Positions 8,157-15,887 of a DNA stretch of 27,368 nucleotides are shown here, piece by piece. A program made the translations under genes and the position numbers. The stretch lies in the NCBI GenBank assembly GCA_910585215.1, contig CAJUDQ010000042.1, positions 1-27,368 of the forward strand, written 5' to 3'. The stretch is from an uncultured Lachnospiraceae bacterium. Its GTDB lineage: Bacteria > Bacillota > Clostridia > Lachnospirales > Lachnospiraceae. Numbering within the stretch: position 1 is the first letter of the stretch; the number at the start of each line of letters is the position of its first letter. Below the pieces are notes generated by a model. The model was given only the letters and a program-made list of their open reading frames with translations. It was not told the origin of the DNA and made no database searches.

Positions 8157-9509
8157 ATGAAGATGTTATTTAAAACAGAGAATAAAACAAAGAATCTGAC
8201 GGAAGGAGCTATTTCAAAAAAGCTTCTTTTCTTTGCATTTCCGCTGATGGTCGGAAATTTGTTACAACAGTTTTACAATATCGCCGATACCTTGATTGTA
8301 GGAAGGTATCTTGGTGAACATGCTCTGGCTGCTGTCGGTTCTGCGTATACGCTTATGATTTTTCTGACTTCTGTTATCAGTGGTCTCTGTATGGGAAGCA
8401 GTGTTTTCTTTTCCGTTCAGTTTGGAAAAAAGGCAATAGATAAAATGAAACAGTCCTTTTTTATTTCTTTTGTCAGTATTCTGTCTGTAACTGTTGTATT
8501 GAATCTGGCGGCCTATGTCCTGCTGAATGGAATCATTTCTTTTATGCGTATACCAGAAGAGGTGCGTTTGCTGTTTCGACAGTATTTATATATTATTTTT
8601 GCAGGAATTTTTGCGGTTTTTTTATATAATTTTTTTTCAAATCTTTTGCGGGCGGTAGGAAATTCAGTGATTCCTCTTCTGTTTCTTGCACTGTCCTCTG
8701 TAGTAAATGTGATTTTGGATTTTGTGTTTATTTTGTATTTTCATACCGGAGTGGAAGGTGCAGCAGTGGCAACTGTAATTGCACAGTATCTTTCTGGAAT
8801 TGGTATTATGCTTTATTATTTTGTTCGCTGCCGCAGTTTGAGAGTGAAAAAAATCCATATGAAATGGAACCATTCTATTTTTCGGGAAATTTTTGGCCTG
8901 TCTTTTATGACTTGTATACAGCAGTCGATTATGAATCTTGGGATTTTAATGGTTCAGGGACTGGTAAACAGTTTTGGAGTAGCGGTTATGGCTGCGTTTG
9001 CTGCAGGAGTAAAGATTGATACGCTGGCATATTCTCCGGTACAGGATTTTGGAAATGCCTTTTCTACGTTTATTGCACAGAATTACGGTGCGGGAAAGAA
9101 AGAGAGAATCCGAGCAGGCGTAAAATCTGCGGGGCTTATGGTTGCGATATTTTGTGTTTTGATAAGCAGCATAGTTTTTATGGCAGCAGAACAGTTTATG
9201 GGAGTTTTCGTGGACAGTGAAAATATGGAAGTAATTAAAATCGGAGTAAACTATCTTCGCATAGAAGGAAGCTGTTATATTGGAATCGGTATTCTGTTTC
9301 TGTTGTATGGATACTATCGGGCAATAACAAAGCCAGGAATGTCAGTAGTACTCACTGCGATTTCACTTGGAACACGTGTGGTCCTTGCATATTTTTTATC
9401 CTCTTTTGCAAAAATAGGTGTAATGGGAATCTGGCTTGCAATTCCGATTGGATGGGCACTGGCAGATATAGTGGGAATTTTGTATGGATATAAAATACAA
9501 AATGAGTAA
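8157..9509 (+). CDS. MATE family efflux transporter
   Basis: This 450-residue multidrug/toxic-compound exporter of the inner membrane has about 12 hydrophobic segments. The typical start LTEGAISKKLLFFAFPLMVGNL is followed by QQFYNIADTLIVGRYLGEHALAAVG, the characteristic first-bundle motif. The second half repeats the pattern (QQSIMNLGILMVQGLVNSFG). MATE pumps move organic cations outward using H+ or Na+ gradients; the substrate is not predictable here. The ATG at 8157 is preferred over an in-frame TTG at 8133, because CAGGAGA (8144-8150) sits 6 bases before it and would lie inside the longer version. Confidence 0.93.
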   Translation: MKMLFKTENKTKNLTEGAISKKLLFFAFPLMVGNLLQQFYNIADTLIVGRYLGEHALAAVGSAYTLMIFLTSVISGLCMGSSVFFSVQFGKKAIDKMKQSFFISFVSILSVTVVLNLAAYVLLNGIISFMRIPEEVRLLFRQYLYIIFAGIFAVFLYNFFSNLLRAVGNSVIPLLFLALSSVVNVILDFVFILYFHTGVEGAAVATVIAQYLSGIGIMLYYFVRCRSLRVKKIHMKWNHSIFREIFGLSFMTCIQQSIMNLGILMVQGLVNSFGVAVMAAFAAGVKIDTLAYSPVQDFGNAFSTFIAQNYGAGKKERIRAGVKSAGLMVAIFCVLISSIVFMAAEQFMGVFVDSENMEVIKIGVNYLRIEGSCYIGIGILFLLYGYYRAITKPGMSVVLTAISLGTRVVLAYFLSSFAKIGVMGIWLAIPIGWALADIVGILYGYKIQNE

Positions 9510-9608
9510 AATAGAATGAAAAAGTAAAGAAGATATCCCTCTAAAAACAAAGTTTTGATAGATACTTTTTTCAAAATTGCTTTTTTAAAACTATATCTTT
9601 TAGCAAAT

Positions 9609-9748
9609 TTATGGTATAATGTCACCAAACAGAATTTGATGACCTGCGCACGCATCAGCGTGCTTCGTTATGTTATAATGTCATCAAACGAAGCAGAGCG
9701 CAGTTTGATGACCTGCGCACGCATCAGCGTGCTTCGTTATGTTACAAT
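9609..9748. repeat. Intergenic tandem repeat (69-bp period) with nested inverted repeats
   Basis: A 41-bp block is present twice without a mismatch, at 9635-9675 and 9704-9744. It starts TTTGATGACCTGCGCACGCA and runs through GCGTGCTTCGTTATGTTA. The DNA before each block is also similar (TATAATGTCAYCAAAC), but the second unit has ~10 extra bases. A third partial unit follows (TTATGTTACAAT). Each unit contains the hairpin GCACGC-ATCA-GCGTGC (9648-9663 and 9717-9732). TCATCAAAC (9681-9689) pairs with GTTTGATGA (9703-9711), and AACGAAGCA (9687-9695) can pair with TGCTTCGTT in either unit. No protein is credible here; the intergenic region 9510-9792 is otherwise empty. Confidence 0.85.
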
Positions 9749-9792
9749 AAGATCTGTTTAAAATAGCTGACAGGCAGAAAGGCAGGTAAATT

Positions 9793-10215
9793 ATGGAAAG
9801 AAAACAAACTGCAATCGCAAAGAAGTATGAACAGGGTTATAACTGCAGTCAGGCAGTAGGCTGTGTATTCTGTGATATTGCAGGGATTGATGAAACTCTG
9901 ATGTATCGGCTTATGTCAGGGTTTGCCGTTGGAATGGGAGGAATGAAGGGAACCTGTGGAGCAGTATCTGCAGGAGTAGCCTTGATTGGTCTGATTATGA
10001 ATAATGGCAACAGTAAAGATGTCGCGCAAAAGGCAAAGGCTTTGAAAACTGCAAAAGAATATACCAGAAGATTTGCAGAAAAAAATCAGAGTCTTGCCTG
10101 TAGTGAATTAAAGGGACTAGAAACCGGAAAAATGATACGAAGTTGTGACGGCTGTATTGAAGATGCAGTGGAAATATTTGAAGATATGATAAAAGAAGGG
10201 GTAATACAGATATGA
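9793..10215 (+). CDS. C_GCAxxG_C_C family putative redox protein
   Basis: This 140-residue protein matches the C_GCAxxG_C_C family (TIGR01909 type). The defining cysteines are visible: YNCSQAV, then GTCGAVSAGVALIG (the CGAxxxG core), then ACSEL and finally SCDGCIEDA. The family is presumed to be redox-active or metal-binding, but its biochemistry is not settled to my knowledge. The ATG at 9793 follows AAAGGCAGG. The gene overlaps the downstream HAD gene by 4 bases (ATGA), so the two are translationally coupled and open a three-gene operon. Confidence 0.88.
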   Translation: MERKQTAIAKKYEQGYNCSQAVGCVFCDIAGIDETLMYRLMSGFAVGMGGMKGTCGAVSAGVALIGLIMNNGNSKDVAQKAKALKTAKEYTRRFAEKNQSLACSELKGLETGKMIRSCDGCIEDAVEIFEDMIKEGVIQI

Positions 10216-10880
10216 AAAAAGTAATTCTATTTGATTTAGATGGTACGCTTATGAATACAAAAGAGGGAATTACAAAATGTGCAACATATGCTTTGAAGCA
10301 TTATGGTATCTATGTGGAAAATTTAGACAGTCTGGAATTTTTTATTGGTCCTCCACTGCATAAAAGCTTTGAAGAGTTTTATGGTTTTGATGAGAAAAAG
10401 GCCGCGGAGGCGGCATCTGTGTATAGAGAACGCTACAGGGATATTGGAGTATATGAGTGCGAACCCTATACTGGAATAGAAGAAGTATTGAATTATCTCT
10501 TTGAGAGAGGATATCAGCTTGCAGTGGCTACTTCAAAACCAGAGGTTTTCGCAAAACAGATTATGGAAAAATTTCAGTTTTCCAAATATTTTGTCACTGT
10601 AGTTGGAAGTCTTTTAGACAATTCAAGAAGTTCAAAAAAAGAAGTGATTGAAGAGGTATTTACACAGCTTGGAGTTGGAACGGTTTATCAAAAATCAGAG
10701 GTTCTTATGATAGGAGATAGAAAACATGATATCATAGGGGCAAAACAGACAGATATAGAAACACTTGGTGTAAAATATGGCTTTGCCAGAGAAAATGAGC
10801 TGGAAGAGGCTGGAGCAGATTATATTGCAGAGCAGCCACAGGATATTATAAAAATAATCAGAGAATTGGAGGAAAAATAA
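10212..10880 (+). CDS. HAD-superfamily hydrolase (subfamily IA, phosphoglycolate phosphatase-like)
   Basis: This 222-residue cytosolic phosphatase has all four HAD motifs. Motif I is FDLDGTLMNT, with nucleophile D8 and acid D10. Motif II is ATSKPE. Motif III is the Lys around SSKKEVI. Motif IV is IGDRKHDIIGAK. The helical cap (GITKCATYALKHYG onward) lies between motifs I and II, as in Gph/PgmB-like enzymes. The substrate is not determined. The start overlaps the previous stop by 4 bases, and the next gene begins immediately after this stop. It is therefore central to an operon with two phosphoester-type hydrolases. Confidence 0.92.
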   Translation: MKKVILFDLDGTLMNTKEGITKCATYALKHYGIYVENLDSLEFFIGPPLHKSFEEFYGFDEKKAAEAASVYRERYRDIGVYECEPYTGIEEVLNYLFERGYQLAVATSKPEVFAKQIMEKFQFSKYFVTVVGSLLDNSRSSKKEVIEEVFTQLGVGTVYQKSEVLMIGDRKHDIIGAKQTDIETLGVKYGFARENELEEAGADYIAEQPQDIIKIIRELEEK

Positions 10881-11600
10881 ATGGAAAATTATTTTGCAGA
10901 TATGCATACACATACAATTGCCAGCGGACATGCATACAGTACGATTAAGGAAATGGCTGAGGCAGCACAGGAAAAAGGAATTAAGCTTCTTGGTATTACA
11001 GAACATTCCAAAAATATGCCTGGTTCTTGTCAGGATATTTATTTTGCAAATCTGCGGGTGGTAGACAGAAAAATTGGAGATGTGGAACTGGCTCTTGGTG
11101 TAGAGCTGAATATTATGGATTATGATGGAACAGTGGATATGGATGACAGATTAATTGCAAAACAGGATATTGTAATTGCTAGCATGCATACTCCATGTAT
11201 AAAGCCGGGAACAAAAGAGCAGAATACACATGCATATATTAAATGTTGCGAAAATCCTTTAATCCGGATTATCGGGCATCCTGACGACAGTTATTACCCT
11301 GTAGATTACAATGCTCTGACCGATGCTGCAAAGAAAACAAGCACGCTTCTTGAAGTAAATAATAATTCTCTTTCTGGAAATTTCAGACAAAATACATGGG
11401 AAAATACAATGGAAATGCTTCTTTTATGCAAAGAGAAGAAAGTTCCGGTGCTGATTGGAAGCGATGCACATTTTTACAGCAGAGTCGGAGCTCACAGTTA
11501 TGCGGAAAAACTGATGAAGGAAATAGATTTTCCAATGGAACTGGTGATGAATCTGTATCCAGATAGAATAAAGGAATATATTAATGTAAAAACCTCTTGA
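10881..11600 (+). CDS. PHP-domain phosphoesterase (YcdX/histidinol-phosphatase-like)
   Basis: This 239-residue protein has a PHP metal-dependent phosphoesterase fold. Metal ligands are visible in order: DMHTHT (H9, H11), ITEHSK, the Glu in GVELN, SMHTP, IGHPD and GSDAHF. This fits the YcdX-type single-domain PHP phosphatases that bind three metal ions. Whether it acts on histidinol phosphate is uncertain: no his genes are near, and YcdX-type proteins are not restricted to that substrate. It starts directly at the HAD gene's stop with zero spacing, so it is in the same operon. Its last codons contain the -35 box of the next gene's promoter. Confidence 0.9.
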   Translation: MENYFADMHTHTIASGHAYSTIKEMAEAAQEKGIKLLGITEHSKNMPGSCQDIYFANLRVVDRKIGDVELALGVELNIMDYDGTVDMDDRLIAKQDIVIASMHTPCIKPGTKEQNTHAYIKCCENPLIRIIGHPDDSYYPVDYNALTDAAKKTSTLLEVNNNSLSGNFRQNTWENTMEMLLLCKEKKVPVLIGSDAHFYSRVGAHSYAEKLMKEIDFPMELVMNLYPDRIKEYINVKTS

Positions 11601-11625
11601 TATCTGGTTTTAAATACTATATAAT
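11597..11625 (+). promoter_or_regulatory. Promoter overlapping the end of the PHP gene
   Basis: TTGATA (11597-11602) and TATAAT (11620-11625) are spaced by exactly 17 bp, close to the sigma-A consensus. The -35 box overlaps the PHP stop codon. A start near 11632 places the ATG at 11624 outside the transcript and supports a downstream start for the DUF1836 gene. Confidence 0.7.
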
Positions 11626-11689
11626 GCATTTAGAGAAACCAGATAAAGAACAGGCATGTATGATAGAAAGCCAAGAAAGAGAGTATAAA

Positions 11690-12340
11690 ATGGCAGCAGA
11701 TATTTCAAAATTATTAGAATCCATTATAGAAAAAATGGATTTGATTGAAGCTGACGAGATACCAAATATAGATTTATACATGGACCAAGTAACAACTTTT
11801 ATGGAAAGTCATCTTGGGAATCTGAAAAGAAATCCTGAGGATAAGGTTCTGACAAAAACCATGATTAACAATTATGCAAAGACAGAGCTTTTACCTTCTC
11901 CAGATAAGAAAAAATATTCAAAAAACCATGTGATTATGCTTACATTTATCTATTATTTTAAAAATGTATTATCTATCAGTGATATCAAAACACTTATGAG
12001 AAAAATTACAGCAGGACATTTTAAAGAAGGAAGCAAGCCTGAAATGAAAGAAATATACAATGAGATTCTTCAATTTCAGCCAGATATTATCGAAATGGTC
12101 AAAGCAGATTTGGAGAAGAAAACCGAGCTTGCAGAAAAATTCTTTCCAGATTTGCCAGAAGATGCAGAATATCTCAGACTGTTTTCTCTGTTGTGTTTTT
12201 TGAGTTTTGATGTATATCTTAAGAAAACTTTAGTAGAAGCTGTAATTGATAAACTAGAGCTTCAAGAGCGTGACAGACGAGAAAAAAAAGCAAAAGAAAA
12301 GCCAAAAGAAAAAACAAATCATGGAATCAGCGAGAGTTAA
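11690..12340 (+). CDS. DUF1836 domain protein, probable transcription regulator
   Basis: About 216 residues match DUF1836. The typical N-terminal block EADEIPNIDLYMDQVTTFM is followed by a helix-turn-helix-like region (LTKTMINNYAKTELLPSPDKKKYSKNHVIMLTFIYYFKN) that resembles MerR-type domains. It is presumably a DNA-binding regulator; its targets are unknown. I chose the ATG at 11690, which has AAGAGAG just upstream and fits the promoter at 11597-11625. ATG 11660 is an alternative; the in-frame starts at 11597 and 11624 precede the likely transcript start. The C-terminus is a Lys/Glu-rich tail (EKKAKEKPKEKT). Confidence 0.85.
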   Translation: MAADISKLLESIIEKMDLIEADEIPNIDLYMDQVTTFMESHLGNLKRNPEDKVLTKTMINNYAKTELLPSPDKKKYSKNHVIMLTFIYYFKNVLSISDIKTLMRKITAGHFKEGSKPEMKEIYNEILQFQPDIIEMVKADLEKKTELAEKFFPDLPEDAEYLRLFSLLCFLSFDVYLKKTLVEAVIDKLELQERDRREKKAKEKPKEKTNHGISES

Positions 12341-12353
12341 AATATTCTCTTAT

Positions 12354-12382
12354 ATTACAAATAGCTTATATCAATGTATAAT
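12354..12382 (+). promoter_or_regulatory. Probable promoter for the solute-binding protein gene
   Basis: ATTACA (12354-12359) and TATAAT (12377-12382) are spaced by 17 bp. The -10 box is perfect and the -35 box matches 4 of 6 positions. The start codon, with AAGGAGGG, is about 40 bases downstream. Confidence 0.5.
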
Positions 12383-12420
12383 AGCTACAAAAAAATGGAA
12401 CATATAAGGAGGGAATATAT

Positions 12421-13653
12421 ATGAAAAAAAGAATATTCGGATTGTTTCCGAGTATTTTATGTATTGCAGCACTTACAGGGTGTGATTTGACAGAAAAAAC
12501 AGACTTAAAGAAGACAGAACTCCAAAAAGTTGAGATGGTTGTATGGGGAGCTGAGGAAGATACAGAACTGATGAACCAGATTATCGAGAATTTTCAGATA
12601 AACTATCAAGGGGAGGCCGATTTTCAGATTTTATTTGAAGTACAAGGAGAATCCCAATGTAAGGATGCATTGATTGGCGGATTGGAAGATGGCGCAGATG
12701 TATTTACCTTTGCAGATGACCAATTAAATGCTCTGGCTGCTGCCGGAGCATTGGATCCTATTGAGAATGTGGATAAAATTAGGGATAGAAATCTTTCAAG
12801 CGCAGTGCAAGCAGTTACAATAAACAATCAGTTATATGCATATCCATTAACCGCAGATAATGGATATTTCTTATATTATAATAAGGAATATATTACAGAA
12901 GAACAGGTCAAGACACTAGACGGCATATTAGAAGCTGCTGCTGCAAATGGTAAATTATTTACCATGGATTGGTCTTCAGCATGGTATGTATATTCTTTTT
13001 TTGGAAATACAGGGCTGCAAGTTGGGCTTAATAATGATGGAATCACCAACTATTGTACATGGAATCAGATAGATGGAGATATTCAAGGGATTGATGTAGC
13101 TGAGGCAATGCTTCAGATTGCGAAAAATCCAGGCTTTGCTAGTCATACAGACCAAGAATTTCTTGAGGGAGTAAAAAATGGCTCAGTGATTGCAGGCGTT
13201 AGCGGTGTATGGAATTCTGTTGCAATAAAAGAGGTCTGGGGAGAAAATACAGGAGCCACCAAGCTGCCAACTTATAGTTGTAACGGCAGACAGGTACAGA
13301 TGGCTTCTTTTTCTGGATGTAAACTGATAGGTGTAAATGCTTATTCTGAACATCCAAAATGGGCATCTAAGCTTGCCGAATGGATTACGAATGAAGAAAA
13401 TCAGCGACTCCGTTTTGAAATGCGAAGACAAGGTCCATCAAACATTGCGGTTGCAGATTCTGAAGAAATTAAGCAATCACCAGAAATTGTTGCTCTTTTA
13501 GAACAATCTGAATTTTCTCAGCTTCAGCGGATAGGCGGAAAGTTTTGGGACCCTGTTTCAAAATTTGCAGAAAGTATGGCAGCAGGAAATCCTTCCAATC
13601 AGAGTTTGCAAGATCAGTTAGATGAAATGGCAGAAGGTGTTTCTGCAAGATAG
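12421..13653 (+). CDS. Extracellular solute-binding lipoprotein (family 1, carbohydrate type)
   Basis: This 410-residue protein has a lipoprotein signal: MKKRIFGLF, a hydrophobic stretch, then the lipobox LTGC with Cys21 as lipidation site. The mature part reads as a MalE-like binding protein, with KVEMVVWGAEEDTELMNQI as the first strand and helix. Later come VFTFADDQLNALAAAGAL, LYAYPLTADNGYFLYYNKEYI, and a C-terminal region with WASKLAEWITNEENQRLRFE. These proteins capture sugars or other solutes for ABC importers, but no permease or ATPase gene is present. The next gene, 29 bases downstream, is a chemoreceptor, so this protein may present ligand to that receptor. AAGGAGGG precedes the ATG. 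Confidence 0.9.
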   Translation: MKKRIFGLFPSILCIAALTGCDLTEKTDLKKTELQKVEMVVWGAEEDTELMNQIIENFQINYQGEADFQILFEVQGESQCKDALIGGLEDGADVFTFADDQLNALAAAGALDPIENVDKIRDRNLSSAVQAVTINNQLYAYPLTADNGYFLYYNKEYITEEQVKTLDGILEAAAANGKLFTMDWSSAWYVYSFFGNTGLQVGLNNDGITNYCTWNQIDGDIQGIDVAEAMLQIAKNPGFASHTDQEFLEGVKNGSVIAGVSGVWNSVAIKEVWGENTGATKLPTYSCNGRQVQMASFSGCKLIGVNAYSEHPKWASKLAEWITNEENQRLRFEMRRQGPSNIAVADSEEIKQSPEIVALLEQSEFSQLQRIGGKFWDPVSKFAESMAAGNPSNQSLQDQLDEMAEGVSAR

Positions 13654-13682
13654 ATAATATCGAAAGGATTTGTTAATGTAAG

Positions 13683-15269
13683 ATGAAGAAAAAACTCACC
13701 ATACAACAACGTTTGATACTTCCGATTATTCTTTTGGGAATTGTGGCATTGATTTCAAATGTCCTGTCGGTTTTCAGTATCAACAATGTAAATTCCAATG
13801 CTTCAAAAATTGTAGATAATTATATGGTAGGTTCCGAAACACTGCAAAACATACGCCATACGACCACAAATATTCATAAGATGGCGCTTTCTCATATTGT
13901 TGCGACAGACTATACTACCATGATTACCGTCGTGGCACAAATCAAAGAAGAAGAAAACACATTGGAAACATATTTAAAAGAATATAAAAATTATGTTACA
14001 GAAGATGAAGGAACAATCTATACACAGCTTTTGGAAAATTATGATTCCTTTAAACATGCTTTGGTTTACCTTGTATGTGCAAGTGCGGATAGCAAAACAC
14101 AGGATGCTTATGCCTATGCCAATGGTGATGTTGCTTATTTCAGTTCAGCCATGGAAGATAATATTGATAAACTGTATAAGGCAGTAAGTGCAAGAACAAC
14201 CAATGCGAGGCACAAGCTTTCTGCTATTTATATTGTTTCATTGGTTATTGCTGTTGTATCTATTGTAACATGCTTGGTATTAGTACTTGCTGCTATCTGG
14301 ATGATTAAAAAGTATGTGATTACTCCGATTAAGGGGACAGTGGATACACTTCAAGAAAGTTCACAAAAGCTTGATGAAGTGACAGGTGAAGTGTTGAAGC
14401 ATACCAACACGTCGGGAAAAAGTGCCAGAGGTCTTTCTGTTCTTGCAAATTCTCTGTCCATGGCAATCCAGAAGGTGGCAAATAATGCCTCCATTATTAA
14501 TAGAAGTGCTGCAGATATAAAAGGTGATGTTCATGATATGGCAGAAGAATGTAGTGTTATTATGGATTATTCTTCTGAAATGAAGGTTCGAGCAAATGAG
14601 ATGGAAACAATGGCACAAACAAATACAGAAGTAATTCAAAAGAAGGCGGCCGATATCCTTGAGGTACTTGAAGAAGCCATTGAGAACAGTAAAAGTGTAG
14701 AACAGGTAAATAGACTGACAAAAGATATCGTAGAAATCTCATCAACTACAAATTTGATTGCTCTTAATGCTTCCATAGAAGCTATGCGTGCGGGAGAAGC
14801 GGGAAGAGGATTTGCTGTCATTGTAACGGAAATCAAATCTTTGGCAAATTCTTGTAGTGAGACTGCTGGACGTATTCAGGAGGTTAATCAGATTGTTACC
14901 AGTGCGGTACATAACCTGTCAAAACATTCTCAAGATATGGCAGATTATCTGAGTGAAACTATTTTGACAGAATTTCAGGAATTTGTCAATTCTGGAAAAC
15001 AATATAAAAAAGATGCCAATTATGTAAAAGAAATGATAGATGCATTTAACAGCAGGACCGATCGTCTTAGAAATTCTATGACTGAAATAGCAGATTCTAT
15101 TGAAAGCATTACAAAGGCAATTGATGATGGTGCTATTGGGATTACTGGAGTTGCAGACAGTACTAAAAGTCTGGTTAAGGATATGGCGGATATTACAGGT
15201 CGTATGGATACAAATCGAGAGATTGTAGAAGAATTAAAAAAACAGATGAAAGTATTTGCAGATTTTTAA
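13683..15269 (+). CDS. Methyl-accepting chemotaxis-type receptor
   Basis: This is a 528-residue membrane receptor. Transmembrane segment 1 is at about residues 10-32. An extracellular helical sensor of ~150 residues follows (four-helix-bundle type, probably 4HB). Transmembrane segment 2 is near 178-208. A HAMP-like linker (KKYVITPIKGTVDTL) and a long coiled-coil signalling domain complete it. The kinase-contact tip is recognisable at about 351-380 as TTNLIALNASIEAMRAGEAG followed by RGFAV; the usual IEAARAGE reads IEAMRAGE here. There is no C-terminal CheR/CheB tether pentapeptide. It lies 29 bases after the binding-protein gene, with only a weak ribosome site (GAAAGGA), and is probably co-expressed. 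No che or flagellar genes are in the window. Confidence 0.9.
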   Translation: MKKKLTIQQRLILPIILLGIVALISNVLSVFSINNVNSNASKIVDNYMVGSETLQNIRHTTTNIHKMALSHIVATDYTTMITVVAQIKEEENTLETYLKEYKNYVTEDEGTIYTQLLENYDSFKHALVYLVCASADSKTQDAYAYANGDVAYFSSAMEDNIDKLYKAVSARTTNARHKLSAIYIVSLVIAVVSIVTCLVLVLAAIWMIKKYVITPIKGTVDTLQESSQKLDEVTGEVLKHTNTSGKSARGLSVLANSLSMAIQKVANNASIINRSAADIKGDVHDMAEECSVIMDYSSEMKVRANEMETMAQTNTEVIQKKAADILEVLEEAIENSKSVEQVNRLTKDIVEISSTTNLIALNASIEAMRAGEAGRGFAVIVTEIKSLANSCSETAGRIQEVNQIVTSAVHNLSKHSQDMADYLSETILTEFQEFVNSGKQYKKDANYVKEMIDAFNSRTDRLRNSMTEIADSIESITKAIDDGAIGITGVADSTKSLVKDMADITGRMDTNREIVEELKKQMKVFADF

Positions 15270-15276
15270 GGTTCAT

Positions 15277-15311
15277 GACAATTTGTACTGACTACAAGTA
15301 TGAGAATTGTC
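15277..15311. repeat. Inverted repeat after the chemoreceptor gene
   Basis: GACAATT (15277-15283) pairs with AATTGTC (15305-15311). The inner TTGTA/TACAA arms could extend the structure. It lies between the receptor stop and the main terminator and may be an auxiliary terminator or an mRNA 3' structure. Confidence 0.35.
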
Positions 15312-15332
15312 AAGAAATAAGATTTTGAAAAT

Positions 15333-15364
15333 GAAAAAATAAGGGCAAAAGCCCTTATTTTTTC
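15333..15364. terminator. Bidirectional rho-independent terminator
   Basis: GAAAAAATAAGGGC (15333-15346), an AAAA loop and GCCCTTATTTTTTC (15351-15364) form a perfect 14-bp stem with a T-run on either strand. It ends the binding-protein/chemoreceptor unit and the convergent yerC-like gene. The stop codon of the yerC-like gene (15355-15357) lies inside the stem. Confidence 0.9.
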
Positions 15365-15642
15365 ATTCTTGAAAATACCATATCATAGCCGTCATTTCCA
15401 TAGTTTAAAGAACGATTTACCCGACTGATAGTGGCCGTAGAGGCACCAGTTTTTTGAGCGATATCATTATAAGTTTGTTTTTCGCGCAACATTCCGGCTA
15501 CCTCAAAGCGCTGTGCAAGAGAGATGATTTCATTGATAGTACATACATCTTCAAAAAACTGATAACATTCTTCTACGCTTTCAAGAGTTAAAATTGCTTC
15601 AAATAATTCTTTTACATTTTCAGTTCTTAATTTATCTGCCAT
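15355..15642 (-). CDS. TrpR-like protein, YerC/YecD family regulator
   Basis: This 95-residue protein is related to TrpR by fold and matches the YerC/YecD family. An N-terminal helical part (LRTENVKELFEAILTLESVEECYQFFEDV) is followed by EIISLAQRFEVAGMLREKQ. The helix-turn-helix is TYNDIAQKTGASTATISRVNRSLNYG. It probably binds DNA as a dimer; whether it senses tryptophan is doubtful, since the family is distinct from TrpR. The start is supported by GGAG on the - strand, about 11 bases upstream. It is the only convincing - strand gene here, divergent from pspA and convergent with the chemoreceptor. In Bacillus, yerC lies close to pcrB-pcrA; here pcrA is about 2.8 kb away. Confidence 0.88.
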   Translation of the reverse strand: MADKLRTENVKELFEAILTLESVEECYQFFEDVCTINEIISLAQRFEVAGMLREKQTYNDIAQKTGASTATISRVNRSLNYGNDGYDMVFSRMKK

Positions 15643-15822
15643 AATAGTTACACTCCATTCGCGGTGAATACTTTTGCAATTAACGCCATCGGCTTTCAGT
15701 TGTTTATATAGCCGGCATTCATTACATAATTACATGAAATTTTATCATATTAAAGCGATGATGTCTATATTTTTTTTGGAATTGAGGCAACTTATTATTT
15801 TTTCTGATTTCATAAAAACTTA

Positions 15823-15851
15823 ATGACATAAGCACATTCATGTGATATACT
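15823..15851 (+). promoter_or_regulatory. Promoter for the pspA operon
   Basis: ATGACA (15823-15828, 5 of 6 of the -35 consensus) and TATACT (15846-15851) are spaced by 17 bp, about 36 bases before the start codon. A strong AGGAGG follows at 15874-15879. Confidence 0.65.
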
Positions 15852-15887
15852 AAAAAACAGCAAATATAAGTTCAGGAGGATTTTAAA

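Noticed and set aside
9555..9761. 68-codon + strand frame repeating MTCARISVLRYV
   Set aside because: It is a read-through of the 69-bp DNA repeat. It starts at a non-preferred position without a ribosome site, and the DNA is dominated by hairpins.
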